Counted from the first letter of the stretch, positions 24,634-34,201 are shown. The stretch is 64,000 nucleotides of DNA from an uncultured Flavobacterium sp. (GCF_946478785.1 NZ_CAMLDD010000002.1:124001-188000); one strand, 5' to 3'. Numbers and translations are program-made. The notes: a model not told the origin generated them from the letters alone.

Positions 24634-25761
24634 TTACAAAACTTTAAAACTATGAGTATATGCAGGTACCGCAGCACTAAAATTAATTTCTGCATTTACA
24701 TTTTTGTTATCTACTGCTCCGGAAAATTTGAAACTGTTAGCCCAAACATCATTGCTTACCGGAACCATGTACCAAAATGAAGCCGGAGTATTAGCATCTG
24801 GCCTGTTATTGTCGCCATTTACACTTCCATACCATTGTTCGCTAGTTGTAGCACCATTTGCAACAGTAAATTTAAATTTGTAACGTTCGTCCCTACCCCA
24901 TGATTCCTGTTTAAACACGATAAGTTTATTTTCAGCTTTCCAGATACCTCCACCTGCATAGGTGTATTCAAAAAGATATTGGCTTAGAGGTGGAAACCAC
25001 AGTTCTACCTTTTTAATTTCTGTCATAGTTGTTGAACCGTCACTAAAATTAACTTTGATTTTATACACTTTACTATCTCCTGTATAGGTAGTTTCACCAT
25101 CTTGTTTTAACTTACCTTCGTTAATATAAAAAACTTCAGGAGCACCATTTTTTCTGGTAATAAATTTATAGCTTCCTGCTTTTAGCTTAGTATAAATCTC
25201 AAATTCATTGGCACCCACTTTTTTGAAAGCTTGTGCATTTGCAACAGCTTCATCATTTTCAGAGGCTGTTCCTGTAATGAATAACTGGTCAGGAGCTGGA
25301 AATCCGCTTGGTGTTAATACCTCAATTACATTTGAAACTGTAGATTTTTGAACATTTATTCCTTTTGAAGAATAAACAGTCCATTTTAGTTTACCAAGAG
25401 TTTCCGATTCTATGCCAGCTAATTTTGCAATTTTGTTCAAATCTGTAAAAGAAAGATCTAATGTTTTTTGGAATCCGTTACCATCAGATGGCATGATATA
25501 AACAGGATTAGAAAAATCCCCATCTTCACGGTCAAAAACCACATCATACAGGACTACTCCATTGTCTTCTGCTTTAGCACCTTCCCACTCAAAAACAGCA
25601 GAACCACCTTGTGCATTAAGATCAAAAAACTTATTATTTTCTGGTGAATAAAGTGTTTTAACAGCACTTACGTTTGTGTGACTCATTGTATCGTCGTTTT
25701 CACAACTTACAAGAAATATTGCACATACAATTATTAATAGTTTTGAATATATATTTTTCAT
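24634..25761 (-). CDS. SusE-like outer-membrane starch/mannan-binding lipoprotein
   Basis: 375 residues with a lipoprotein signal ending FLVSC followed by ENDD. The N-terminal domain (about 25-150, with SAVFEWEGAKAEDNGVVLYD) is the Ig-like SusE domain. Two further beta-rich domains follow (about 160-255 with GTASENDEA, and 260-375), arranged like the glycan-binding modules of SusE/SusF. The role is binding of alpha-mannan oligosaccharides outside the cell. It sits between the SusD and GH76 genes (28 and 58 nt gaps). Binding specificity cannot be read from sequence. Confidence 0.85.
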   Translation of the reverse strand: MKNIYSKLLIIVCAIFLVSCENDDTMSHTNVSAVKTLYSPENNKFFDLNAQGGSAVFEWEGAKAEDNGVVLYDVVFDREDGDFSNPVYIMPSDGNGFQKTLDLSFTDLNKIAKLAGIESETLGKLKWTVYSSKGINVQKSTVSNVIEVLTPSGFPAPDQLFITGTASENDEAVANAQAFKKVGANEFEIYTKLKAGSYKFITRKNGAPEVFYINEGKLKQDGETTYTGDSKVYKIKVNFSDGSTTMTEIKKVELWFPPLSQYLFEYTYAGGGIWKAENKLIVFKQESWGRDERYKFKFTVANGATTSEQWYGSVNGDNNRPDANTPASFWYMVPVSNDVWANSFKFSGAVDNKNVNAEINFSAAVPAYTHSFKVL

Positions 25762-25789
25762 CTTTATAATTTTTTAGGTTTAATTAGAA

Positions 25790-27415
25790 TTACCAATTTG
25801 GATTTTGAGATAAATTTGTGTTAATCAAGCGTTCGTCTCTTGGTACAGGCCACAAATAATGTTTATCCGGGTCAAAAGTCCTTAAGTTGACTCTTAAATA
25901 GCCGTTGTCTATCGATGATACACCAAATTTTGCTCCGTGTGCATAACCATTTAATACGTCCTCTGCTATTTTCCATCTTCTGATATCAAATATTCTAAGA
26001 CCTTCCATACCAAATTCTGTACGGCGTTCGTTTCTTATGATTTCCTGAAGTTCAGTTTGCCCCAATGAGCTGTTAAATGTTAACGCTGCCGCATCTGTAA
26101 AGCCTGCACGCATTCTTAAAGCCTTAATGGTCTGATCCCAAACAGTACTGTTCATTTGGCCTAATTCATTTTTAGCTTCGGCATACATCAATAAAATGTC
26201 AGCATAACGAAAAAGCATCAAATTTAATCCGGACTGTAATGAAGTTAAGTGCTGTGAATCATAATATTTACGTGTATAATATCCCGTTGAAGTTGCTGAT
26301 GATCCTTGTACAAATTCATCAGGATTACCTGGTGCTGTTCCCGGTTTAATATTAATTGTCCGTGTACTTCCATCAGCTTCTTTCCATTGATACTGATCGT
26401 AGACAACAGTAGCTGTCAGTCTTGGATCTCTATTTACGTATGGATTATTTTCATTGTAATTAGAACCCATTTCATTAATTTTTTTTCCGTTTAGCATTAT
26501 GTAACTGTCTACCAACTCCTGAGTTGGTGCCAATGCATTTAACCTTGCTCCTGCAGATAATGGTGCCATATCAAAAAATTCTCCCCACATTCTATCTATA
26601 GGAACATATTGCAAACTCAAAATATCTTCACTATTGTATTCATTCTTTGCCTCAAACAAACCTTCGTACGATGGAAAAAGGCTGTATTGTCCATACGTCA
26701 TTGCCATGAACTGGTCTGTAGTCTGAATTACTTCTTCCCATCTGCTTTCATATAAAAGTACTCTTGCTTTTAAAGCAGCGGCAGCTCCCATAGTGATTCT
26801 TCCCCTTTCAGTCTCTGCTAATTGAGTGTTTTTTGGCAATACCGGAATAATTGCATCAAGTTCATCCAATATAAACTCAACCACTTCTGCATGAGGAGTT
26901 CTCCTAATTGTTGTTGCTTCTTCAAGGGACGGATCCTTTTTAACAAGAGGAATATCTCCAAACCATGTAGTTAACTGAAAATGCTGGAATGCTCTTAAAA
27001 AGCGTGCTTCAGCACTCATTCTTGCAATTATTGCAGGGTCAGCGTCAGGTATACGATTTATATTTTCTATTAATATATTACATGTTTTAATGCCCGCATA
27101 TCTATTGTTCCACTCTTCTTTAAGCCTGCCCAAAGAGGTATCATATATTCCAGCACCAATAGAGGCTGCTCCGGCATTGTCTCCACGCCCGTTTACAGCA
27201 TTATCAGATAGTGCTTCATTATAAAAGAAATACTGGCTGCTTTGCATTTGCGAATAAGCGGTATTAAGAAATGTTTGAGCCCTATCTACACTTTCCCAAT
27301 AATTAGAATCTGTAAATTGATTTTCAGGCGTAAGATCCAGGTCTTCACAGCTTACAAATAGTAAACATAAAACCGGTACGAATTTTATTTGTTTAAGTAT
27401 ATTTTTCATTTTCAT
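25790..27415 (-). CDS. SusD/RagB-family glycan-binding lipoprotein (mannan locus)
   Basis: 541 residues with a lipoprotein signal ending LLFVSC. Typical SusD features are DLDLTPENQFTDSNYW after the signal, RFLRAFQHFQLTTWFGDIPLV near 139, MLFRYADILLMYAEAKNEL near 405, IIRNERRTEFGMEGLRIFDI near 457 and the C-terminal LWPVPRDERLINTNLSQNPNW-like end. The protein forms the lid on its SusC partner, encoded 5 nt upstream. It hands alpha-mannan oligosaccharides to the transporter. Confidence 0.95.
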   Translation of the reverse strand: MKMKNILKQIKFVPVLCLLFVSCEDLDLTPENQFTDSNYWESVDRAQTFLNTAYSQMQSSQYFFYNEALSDNAVNGRGDNAGAASIGAGIYDTSLGRLKEEWNNRYAGIKTCNILIENINRIPDADPAIIARMSAEARFLRAFQHFQLTTWFGDIPLVKKDPSLEEATTIRRTPHAEVVEFILDELDAIIPVLPKNTQLAETERGRITMGAAAALKARVLLYESRWEEVIQTTDQFMAMTYGQYSLFPSYEGLFEAKNEYNSEDILSLQYVPIDRMWGEFFDMAPLSAGARLNALAPTQELVDSYIMLNGKKINEMGSNYNENNPYVNRDPRLTATVVYDQYQWKEADGSTRTINIKPGTAPGNPDEFVQGSSATSTGYYTRKYYDSQHLTSLQSGLNLMLFRYADILLMYAEAKNELGQMNSTVWDQTIKALRMRAGFTDAAALTFNSSLGQTELQEIIRNERRTEFGMEGLRIFDIRRWKIAEDVLNGYAHGAKFGVSSIDNGYLRVNLRTFDPDKHYLWPVPRDERLINTNLSQNPNW

Positions 27416-27420
27416 TTTTT

Positions 27421-30400
27421 TTAAAAGCTAATATCAATACCCATTCCGTAATAAGCCTGCGTTGGATATGCCCTTCCACTGTTAGCTCCTGAAGTAGACA
27501 ATCTGTTATCGAACTCTGAAAGTTCCGGATCAACAAACTTCACTTTAGATAATGTAAGCAGGTTTTGGCCGGTAATATACAAACGACATTTGCTGATACC
27601 TATGCTTTCAGCGGCATCCCCTGTTAATGAATAACCCAACTGTACGTTTTTAAGTCTGGCATAAGCACCATCATACAAATACATGTCTGAACCTCTTCTA
27701 AAGTTATTTGTATTTGACTGCGTACCATTGTTTGCCAAACGCGGATATCTTGCATCCGGATTTTGAGGTGTCCAATAATCCAGTTGATGGGTGTACATTG
27801 TCATTCCGTAGTTATAATGAAATGGCTCAACAAGTTCTCCTCTGATCATCATGGTTCTTTTACCTACACCCTGAATAAACACACTAAGATCAAAGTTCTT
27901 GAAATCTACGTTATAAGTTGCTCCATATGTATATCTTGGAAAAGGATTTCCGAATACAAATTTATCATTATCATCAATTTTACCATCCTTATTAGCGTCT
28001 ACATAACGGTTATCACCCGGCTGCACCGTAATACCATCAGGAACGGCCGCTCCCTGGATTTCTTCTACATTCTGGAAATAGCCATCTCTCTGTAATCCAA
28101 CATAAGAATTATAAGGTAGTCCTTCTCTAAGCAATACCTGCAACTCTTCTACTCCTGTTAACCTTTCTTTTCCTCCAAAATACAAAATCTTGTTTTTTGA
28201 ATCCCCTAAATTAACAGTCAGGCTATGATTGAAAAGTTTTCCTTTGTGTCTGTAGGTAGCACTTATTTCCCATCCTTTATTTCCTAATTCTCCAGCATTA
28301 AAATCTGGAAGATCTGTCCCGAATACACCCGGAACTTGTGGCTGAAGAAGAATATCCCTAGTTACTTTATCAAAGTAATCAAAAGATACGCTCAAATCTC
28401 CCTTAAAGAAATCAGCTTCCAAACCAATATTAAACGTTGCCGCAGATTCCCATTGAATATCTGGATTAGCAAAGTTATATCCAGTGCCACTTACCCCACT
28501 ATTATTAAATCCATAAGCATTTTGGAAAGTAAAAAAGGTGGTGTGGTATTGAAAATTAGGCACGTTCTGATTTCCTAATACACCATAGGATGATTTAATT
28601 TTAAGGTTACCAACATTATCTCTATACCCTTCCATGAAGTCCTCTTTTGATAATGCATAACCTAAAGTAGCTGAAGGAAAGAAGCCCCATCTGTTATCTT
28701 CATGGAATTTTGAAGAACCATCATATCTAAAACTGACTTCGGCAAAATATTTATCATTATAATCATAAGTAGCACGTCCAAAAACAGAATTTAAACTATT
28801 TCTCCCAGAACTCCCATTTGAGTTATACGAATCTTCACTTATTATTGTTTCGCTTATTGGAGTTCCTAAATCAGGATCTGTAAATTTCCTGTAGATACCA
28901 ATTCCACGGTCTGAATGATTTTCATTGGAATAACCAATTAAAGCACCAACATTATGAACGCCTGCAAAAGTTTTGGTAAACTCCAGCATAAATTGTGTAT
29001 TTAAGTCGAGGCTTTTTCTGGTTTCATCTCTTGTATCTCTGTCAGCACCATAAATTCCCTGAGGAAGAAAATTTACTTCTTTTGTTCTGCTGTACATACT
29101 TCCGTTCCATATACGTCCTCCAAAAACACCTTTTACTTTGAGAAAGCTTGTTAATTTATATTCAGCATTAAATGCTCCAAAGACATCATCATTATCATAT
29201 TTTCTAAAACCACCCTGCTCTAAAATACCTAAAGAGTTAAATTGCTGCAATACATCGTTCGTAAGGTAATTTCCCTCTTCGTCTTTCTGAGTGTAATATA
29301 AAGGAACCCTGAAAGCATCGACCATTAATGTACTGGTGCCCGAAGAGTGATCTGAAATTTTTTGCTTTGAATAAGCTAAATTAGAGGTCAATTTAAATTT
29401 GCCAAATTCATTGGTAAGATTTATTCTGAAATTATATCTCTCCATTCCTTTTGTGGGACCAACAAAATTACTTCCCTGATTCAGATATCCTAAAGATACG
29501 TGATAAGTTGAATGTTCACTTCCTCCTGAAACAGAGACGTTCTGATTTAATTGAAGCGCTGGTTTTACAATCTCTTCTGCAAACCATTCCGTATCACCTT
29601 TCGCTTTCAATTCTGCAATTTTATCAGCTGTAAATACAGCACTTGTTTCTCCTGAATTATATGCCGCTTCATTTCTTAACATTGCGTTTTCATACCCATG
29701 AACAGGTTTGGTAAAGTAAAATGGATTATTATATCCTACAAGGCTATTATATTGCACACTCATTGGCTTTCCTTTACTTCCTTTTTTTGTAGTGATAAGC
29801 ACCACTCCGTTATTTGCTCGTGATCCGTAAATTGCGGCACTACCCGCGTCTTTTAATACAGATACACTTTCAATGTCAGCGGGATTCAAGGCATTAATAT
29901 CTCCTCCAACAAAGCCGTCAATTACAATTAAAGGACTATTATCACCTATCGTACTGATTCCTCTAATATTAATATTTAATCCGGCTCCAGGTTCAGAATT
30001 CGTCTGTTGAATTATTAAACTGGGAGCTTTTCCCTGTAATGCCTGAGTTGCATTAACATTTGGCCTGCCTTCAAAAGCACCGCTATTAACCTGATCTATG
30101 GCACCAATAACTTTTCTTTTCTTTTGGGTTCCGTACCCAATCACAACAACTTCATCTAAACTTGAAACCTCTAAGTCCATTGAGACATTTATAGATTTCT
30201 GGTTATTTACTTTTACTTCGACAGTTTTATACCCCAACATCGTAAATCGTAAAGTTGTAGTGCTGCTATTTACAGTTATGGAATAACGCCCATCAAAATC
30301 AGCATTAACTCCATTTCTTGGATCACTTACATCAACAACGGATACTCCGGGAAGTGATAAGTTGTCTGATTTTGAGGTAATAATTCCGGTAACTTGCGTT

Positions 30401-30510
30401 TTTTGATTTTGGGCGGTCGAATAAAGGTATCCGCCAAAAAAGAGAATACTCGTAAGAAAGAAACGCATGAGAAGCATTCTTTTCTTTCTGCAATTTGATT
30501 GTTTCATCAT
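27421..30510 (-). CDS. SusC/RagA-family TonB-dependent transporter (mannan locus)
   Basis: 1029 residues with an N-terminal signal. A carboxypeptidase-D-regulatory-like domain (about 38-115, VTGIITSKSDNLSLPGVSV) is followed by the TonB box region LDEVVVIGYGTQKKR, the plug (SVLKDAGSAAIYGSRANNGV) and a C-terminal barrel ending AYYGMGIDISF. No STN domain is present, so no anti-sigma signalling is expected; control by the LacI protein fits this. The gene is the first of the operon. Its promoter (30698-30728) contains a LacI-type palindrome. Confidence 0.96.
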   Translation of the reverse strand: MMKQSNCRKKRMLLMRFFLTSILFFGGYLYSTAQNQKTQVTGIITSKSDNLSLPGVSVVDVSDPRNGVNADFDGRYSITVNSSTTTLRFTMLGYKTVEVKVNNQKSINVSMDLEVSSLDEVVVIGYGTQKKRKVIGAIDQVNSGAFEGRPNVNATQALQGKAPSLIIQQTNSEPGAGLNINIRGISTIGDNSPLIVIDGFVGGDINALNPADIESVSVLKDAGSAAIYGSRANNGVVLITTKKGSKGKPMSVQYNSLVGYNNPFYFTKPVHGYENAMLRNEAAYNSGETSAVFTADKIAELKAKGDTEWFAEEIVKPALQLNQNVSVSGGSEHSTYHVSLGYLNQGSNFVGPTKGMERYNFRINLTNEFGKFKLTSNLAYSKQKISDHSSGTSTLMVDAFRVPLYYTQKDEEGNYLTNDVLQQFNSLGILEQGGFRKYDNDDVFGAFNAEYKLTSFLKVKGVFGGRIWNGSMYSRTKEVNFLPQGIYGADRDTRDETRKSLDLNTQFMLEFTKTFAGVHNVGALIGYSNENHSDRGIGIYRKFTDPDLGTPISETIISEDSYNSNGSSGRNSLNSVFGRATYDYNDKYFAEVSFRYDGSSKFHEDNRWGFFPSATLGYALSKEDFMEGYRDNVGNLKIKSSYGVLGNQNVPNFQYHTTFFTFQNAYGFNNSGVSGTGYNFANPDIQWESAATFNIGLEADFFKGDLSVSFDYFDKVTRDILLQPQVPGVFGTDLPDFNAGELGNKGWEISATYRHKGKLFNHSLTVNLGDSKNKILYFGGKERLTGVEELQVLLREGLPYNSYVGLQRDGYFQNVEEIQGAAVPDGITVQPGDNRYVDANKDGKIDDNDKFVFGNPFPRYTYGATYNVDFKNFDLSVFIQGVGKRTMMIRGELVEPFHYNYGMTMYTHQLDYWTPQNPDARYPRLANNGTQSNTNNFRRGSDMYLYDGAYARLKNVQLGYSLTGDAAESIGISKCRLYITGQNLLTLSKVKFVDPELSEFDNRLSTSGANSGRAYPTQAYYGMGIDISF

Positions 30511-30697
30511 AAAAATTTTAGGTTAGTTTTAATTAAATTAATATTTAACTTTTCAGATAACAGCTTTTAAAAAAATTGAAAAAACTATCATTAAAAAAGT
30601 ACAGCCATTAAATAATAAAGCTTCTTTTGAAGGTTAAAAGATTCCGGTAAATCCTAAAATCAAAAGCTAAACAAGTAATGAGCAAACTAATTCATAG

Positions 30698-30728
30698 CAA
30701 ACATACTAAAACGTTTTAGTAAAACAAA
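30698..30728 (-). promoter_or_regulatory. susC promoter with LacI-type operator in the spacer
   Basis: On the minus strand, TTTG (30728 to 30725) and TATGTTTG (30705 to 30698) form a -33/-7 pair about 19 nt apart. The perfect 18-bp palindrome TACTAAAACGTTTTAGTA (30704-30721), with the central CG typical of LacI-family sites, fills the spacer. Bound repressor would block RNA polymerase directly. Confidence 0.8.
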
Positions 30729-30910
30729 ACTTTTTTTACTAAATATAAATTTTATGTTAATTTTATAAAGCATGCGTTAAAATGGAGTAATAATTTGAGT
30801 ATAATTCAATGAAATCGAGCGAAAACGTTATAAATTACGAAAGAAATTTAATACCGTCTGGCTACGAAATTACTATCTAACCCCTGATTCCTGTCTGTAA
30901 ATGGTATATA

Positions 30911-30951
30911 AAAAAAATCTGATTGTCAATTTTAGCATTGACAATCAGATT
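30911..30951 (-). terminator. Terminator of the lacI-family gene
   Basis: A perfect 15-bp stem (30916-30930 with 30937-30951, 6-nt loop). On the minus strand it is followed directly by eight T residues. It lies about 43 nt after the regulator stop codon and separates it from the susC promoter. Confidence 0.9.
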
Positions 30952-30993
30952 AGAGGATAGTTCTAAAAAAAGAATAAAGATTTTTAAAACATA

Positions 30994-32019
30994 TTATTTA
31001 GCTAATGATGATTCCCGAATAATAAGTTCGGCATTAACCATAACTTTATGAATTGTATCTGTTACATCTTTTTTCTTCAAAAGAGGTAGCATAATTTCCA
31101 TTAATTTAGTACTTATATCATTTAGAGGCTGAGAAACTGATGTAATAGTCGGGCTGTAAATTTTATACATATCATTATCATCAAATGATATAATGCCAAG
31201 ATCGTTTATTAAAGATGGTTTATTTTCCTTAAAAATTTCCAGTCCGGTTTGCGTTAAATAATTTGTTGCAAAAAATACAGCATCTAAATCTGTCCCGGCA
31301 TCAAAGAAATTCTTTATATGTTCTTTGCCTTTTCCTTTATATACTTCATTATAAGGAATTTCAAGTGTATGTGATTTTAAGCCATTTTTATTTATTGCCT
31401 TTAAATATCCCGAAAGACGGCCCTGCATCTGAGTCTGATCTGGGGCAATAGTGATAAAACCAATATTTTTAAAACCATTGTCTATTAAATGCTGAGTTGC
31501 ATCAAAGGAAGCTTTTTCGTTATTTACAACAACACTATTGCAATCTAATCCTTCAAAAAACCGGTCTAATAATATGACCGGTATATTGTCTTTTATTAAA
31601 TCTTCAATAGTATCTTTTAAACCTGGAGAAGGTACAATAACAAACCCGTCAACCTGACGGAAATTGAATAAGCTAATGAGTTCTTTAGATTTCTCATCAT
31701 CATTTTCATTACTGCAGAATATAACTTTATATCCTTTATCGTAAGCAATATCTTCAAAAATACGGGCTAATTTAGAAAAGAAATTATTGGAAATATCTTC
31801 AACCATAAAAACCAAAATTTTTGATTTTCCGGTACGCAGGCTTTGTGCAATTTGGTTTGGCCTGTAGTTTATTAATTTTGCATAATCTAAAACCTTTTTT
31901 GTAAGTTCTTTAGAAATGTGCTTTTCTTTTGCTTTCCCATTTAAGACAAAAGATACCGTTGTAACTGATATTTTGAGTTCGTCGGCTATATTTCTAATAG
32001 AAACAGGTTTTTTTTTCAT
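30994..32019 (-). CDS. LacI-family transcriptional regulator of the mannan locus
   Basis: 341 residues. The N-terminal LacI HTH is VSIRNIADELKISVTTVSFV followed by the hinge region with LNGK and NYRPNQIAQSLRTGKS. The effector domain is periplasmic-binding-protein-like (ILVFMVEDISNNFFSKLARI near 68, VILLDRFFEG near 148, DAVFFATNYLTQTGLEIF near 233, LGIISFDDND near 266). It likely represses until a mannose-derived sugar binds. Candidate sites are the palindromes at 30704-30721 and 34207-34226. It is in the same orientation as the isomerase and kinase genes, 148 nt downstream, with an additional -7-like element of its own at 32057-32064. LacI control of a PUL is less common in Bacteroidota than HTCS or sigma/anti-sigma control. 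Confidence 0.92.
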   Translation of the reverse strand: MKKKPVSIRNIADELKISVTTVSFVLNGKAKEKHISKELTKKVLDYAKLINYRPNQIAQSLRTGKSKILVFMVEDISNNFFSKLARIFEDIAYDKGYKVIFCSNENDDEKSKELISLFNFRQVDGFVIVPSPGLKDTIEDLIKDNIPVILLDRFFEGLDCNSVVVNNEKASFDATQHLIDNGFKNIGFITIAPDQTQMQGRLSGYLKAINKNGLKSHTLEIPYNEVYKGKGKEHIKNFFDAGTDLDAVFFATNYLTQTGLEIFKENKPSLINDLGIISFDDNDMYKIYSPTITSVSQPLNDISTKLMEIMLPLLKKKDVTDTIHKVMVNAELIIRESSLAK

Positions 32020-32056
32020 TTAAGAATCATTTTAAATTTAAATTTACAATTTGGTT

Positions 32057-32064
32057 CAAATATA
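32057..32064 (-). promoter_or_regulatory. -7 element upstream of the lacI-family gene
   Basis: TATATTTG on the minus strand matches TAnnTTTG and lies 38 nt before the start codon. No well-placed -33 TTG was found, so this internal promoter is tentative. Confidence 0.35.
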
Positions 32065-32167
32065 GTAAAGTTATGGTTCACTGTTAAATTCTAATTTTTT
32101 GTAATTTAAACATTTATCAAAAATCCTTATTGGTTTTCTATTAATTCTTCTTAAAAACAAACTTGTT

Positions 32168-32683
32168 TTAACGTCCAAAATCATCCTGAAGACGAACAAT
32201 ATCGTCTTCATCAGAAGGATTATTTTGATCTGTATGCTGCCAGATTTCTGCAACAATACCCCATGAATCCAAACCAATTAATCGGTGACGTTCCCCTTTA
32301 TCCATTTGAATAAAATCACCGTCTTTTAATGTTTTCAACTCTCCTTCAATATCAGTATCACTTATTTTTACTCCAACCGGGCCTTCAACAACCTTCCAGA
32401 TCTCTGATCTTCTAAAATGGTACTGCCACGATAGCCTTTTTTCCGGGGCTACCACTAATATTTTAGGACTTAACTTATTAGTAATTTGCACCTCATCAAG
32501 TCTTAAGTGCGAAAAGAACTTAGCAATAAAATCACTTGCCTGTTCCTCATCAATTACAAAAAAGCCTCCCCAGGGTCTGGTTTGGTCTTCGTTTATAATA
32601 TTAAAATTATATTTTTCGATTTCACTTCTAATTTTTTCAAACACCGTTGCTTTACTATCCTGATTTGAAATTTCTATATTCAT
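32168..32683 (-). CDS. Cupin-type phosphomannose isomerase (mannose-6-phosphate isomerase)
   Basis: 171 residues, a single cupin related to the C-terminal domain of type II phosphomannose isomerase/GDP-mannose pyrophosphorylase. Signatures are TRPWGGFFVID near 40, LSWQYHFRRSEIWKVVEG near 84, DGDFIQMDKGERHRL near 115 (metal-binding Glu and His) and the typical C-terminal NPSDEDDIVRLQDDFGR. It should convert mannose-6-phosphate to fructose-6-phosphate. It lies 35 nt downstream of the ROK kinase gene. Together they take free mannose into glycolysis. Confidence 0.85.
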   Translation of the reverse strand: MNIEISNQDSKATVFEKIRSEIEKYNFNIINEDQTRPWGGFFVIDEEQASDFIAKFFSHLRLDEVQITNKLSPKILVVAPEKRLSWQYHFRRSEIWKVVEGPVGVKISDTDIEGELKTLKDGDFIQMDKGERHRLIGLDSWGIVAEIWQHTDQNNPSDEDDIVRLQDDFGR

Positions 32684-32718
32684 GATGTATACTTTTTGTA
32701 ATAAATTAATTTAACAAT

Positions 32719-33660
32719 CTAAAAAGAAGGCAGTTCTGCTTTTATTTTTTCCCAAAAAACCTCATTAAAAAGATAGCTTGATCCTAAAACACTTGTTTCT
32801 TCAGTATTTTCAATAATACTAATGGATAAGTCAATATTTTTATTTTTAAAATTCTCCTGCAGTTTAGGCAAAAACAAGCGATATGATTTTGCAATATTTC
32901 CACCAATTACTAATAAATCTGCATCAAAATCAATAATATAAGGTGTTAAAAAAGTACTTAAATTATTTGCAAAGTCATCAAATATTTTTTTTGTTGAATC
33001 GTTTTCAATACTGGCGATTTCTTTCACTCCATCTTTTAATTTTTCGCCGTTAACATTCTCGTATTGCGTTAAAAACCATCTTGTTGAGAAATAATTATCT
33101 GCTATACTGTCTTCAAACTGCTTATCCCACAAACAGCCATTCTCCGGTACATTGTTTCCTTGTGTCACTGGCAGTTTGTTATCTAAAAAAGCAGCTCCAA
33201 AACCGGTTCCTAAAGTAATTGCAACGACTCTGTTATTACTTGTAGATTCTTGTTTAAGCGCTCCTCCAACTCCAAAACAGGTTGCATCATTCAAAAATCT
33301 AAAACTAACATCTTTCGTACTTAAATATCTTAGAAGCTCCTCTGAAACTGACACATTGTATAACGATTCATATTTGTCATTTCCTTCAAACATAGCTATT
33401 CCGGTTTGATATTGAAATGGACCCGGCATAGAAAAAGCAATCCCTATCGTTTCATCTGAAGAAAGCTTCAATGTGTCCTGAAGCGCTTTAATCGTTTGGT
33501 TGATTATTGCTGCCCATTTTTGAATTATTTCGTCTTTTGAAGCTTTACTGTCTACAGGTCCACTAAAATATGTTTCTGGAATTATTTTAAAATTATCGTT
33601 GTTTACAGCTGCGCTGCTGATATGGCTACCTCCTATATCTACACCTATTGTTATTGACAT
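32719..33660 (-). CDS. ROK-family sugar kinase (probable mannokinase)
   Basis: 313 residues of the ASKHA fold. The ATP phosphate-1 motif is GVDIGGSHISSAAV at the N terminus. AFSMPGPFQYQTGIA near 83, FLNDATCFGVGGAL near 140 (catalytic Asp in ND) and ITLGTGFGAAF near 163 follow. The usual ROK zinc motif CxCGxxGCxE is missing: its place is taken by VPENGCLWDKQFEDS, which keeps one Cys only. The substrate is probably mannose, from its pairing with a phosphomannose isomerase and the mannan locus. Glucokinase activity cannot be excluded. The gene has an unusually long leader if the promoter at 34202-34230 is used. Confidence 0.85.
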   Translation of the reverse strand: MSITIGVDIGGSHISSAAVNNDNFKIIPETYFSGPVDSKASKDEIIQKWAAIINQTIKALQDTLKLSSDETIGIAFSMPGPFQYQTGIAMFEGNDKYESLYNVSVSEELLRYLSTKDVSFRFLNDATCFGVGGALKQESTSNNRVVAITLGTGFGAAFLDNKLPVTQGNNVPENGCLWDKQFEDSIADNYFSTRWFLTQYENVNGEKLKDGVKEIASIENDSTKKIFDDFANNLSTFLTPYIIDFDADLLVIGGNIAKSYRLFLPKLQENFKNKNIDLSISIIENTEETSVLGSSYLFNEVFWEKIKAELPSF

Positions 33661-33887
33661 TTCTTTAAACTTTTAAATTATTTTGATTTATAATCAATTG
33701 TTTCCAATTTATTATCTCTTTATTATTCAAATTCTTATTTGGACTGACCTGCTTTTAGACTGAAAATAATATTCAAACCTAAAAAGAAACAGATTTACCA
33801 TCCGATACTATATTGTCAAAAAACAATACTATTCTCTTACATATATTCATTTTTTACCTTTAACATCCTATGCTAATCAAAAGAATG

Positions 33888-34010
33888 TTAATCATCAAGT
33901 GTAACCCCGTTATGGTTTAGAAAATTTTTACATTTCATAAAAGTAATTTGTAGATTATTAAAATCATATTCTGTAAAACAGCATGTTCGGTTTATTTTGA
34001 TGTACACCAT
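33888..34010 (-). CDS. Possible 40-codon ORF in the kinase leader
   Basis: An ATG at 34010 opens a frame of 40 codons beginning MVYIKINRTCCF and ending NGVTLDD, with a TAA stop. It lies in the predicted leader of the ROK kinase transcript. The sequence has no low-complexity bias, but no family is recognised. It may be a small protein, a leader peptide or a decayed gene end. Evidence is position and open frame only. Confidence 0.2.
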   Translation of the reverse strand: MVYIKINRTCCFTEYDFNNLQITFMKCKNFLNHNGVTLDD

Positions 34011-34172
34011 GCGCCTGGCTTCTCTTCAATCCTGTCTTCCCATTGCAGAGAAATAAACACTTAAATAATGTATTGATACGATTTATCTACTTTTCCTTAT
34101 TTGATATTGATTAGATATCAAAAATTTAACTATAAAAAAAACAATTAATAAATAAGTTTTAGAATTGCTTCG

Positions 34173-34197
34173 CTTATTGTCAAAAAACAACAATAAG
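34173..34197 (-). other. Leader hairpin next to the predicted transcription start
   Basis: A perfect 8-bp stem CTTATTGT facing ACAATAAG with a 9-nt loop, right at the 5' end of the predicted minus-strand transcript. It could stabilise the long leader. The same 16-nt core recurs at 33811-33826. Confidence 0.35.
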
Positions 34198-34201
34198 GAC
34201 G

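Larger units (their letters stand above)
30511..30993. other. susC control region and lacI 3' end
   Basis: 483 bp holding the lacI terminator (30911-30951) and the susC promoter with operator (30698-30728). The susC leader is about 180 nt and AT-rich with no clear structure seen by eye. No ORF is supported. Confidence 0.7.
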
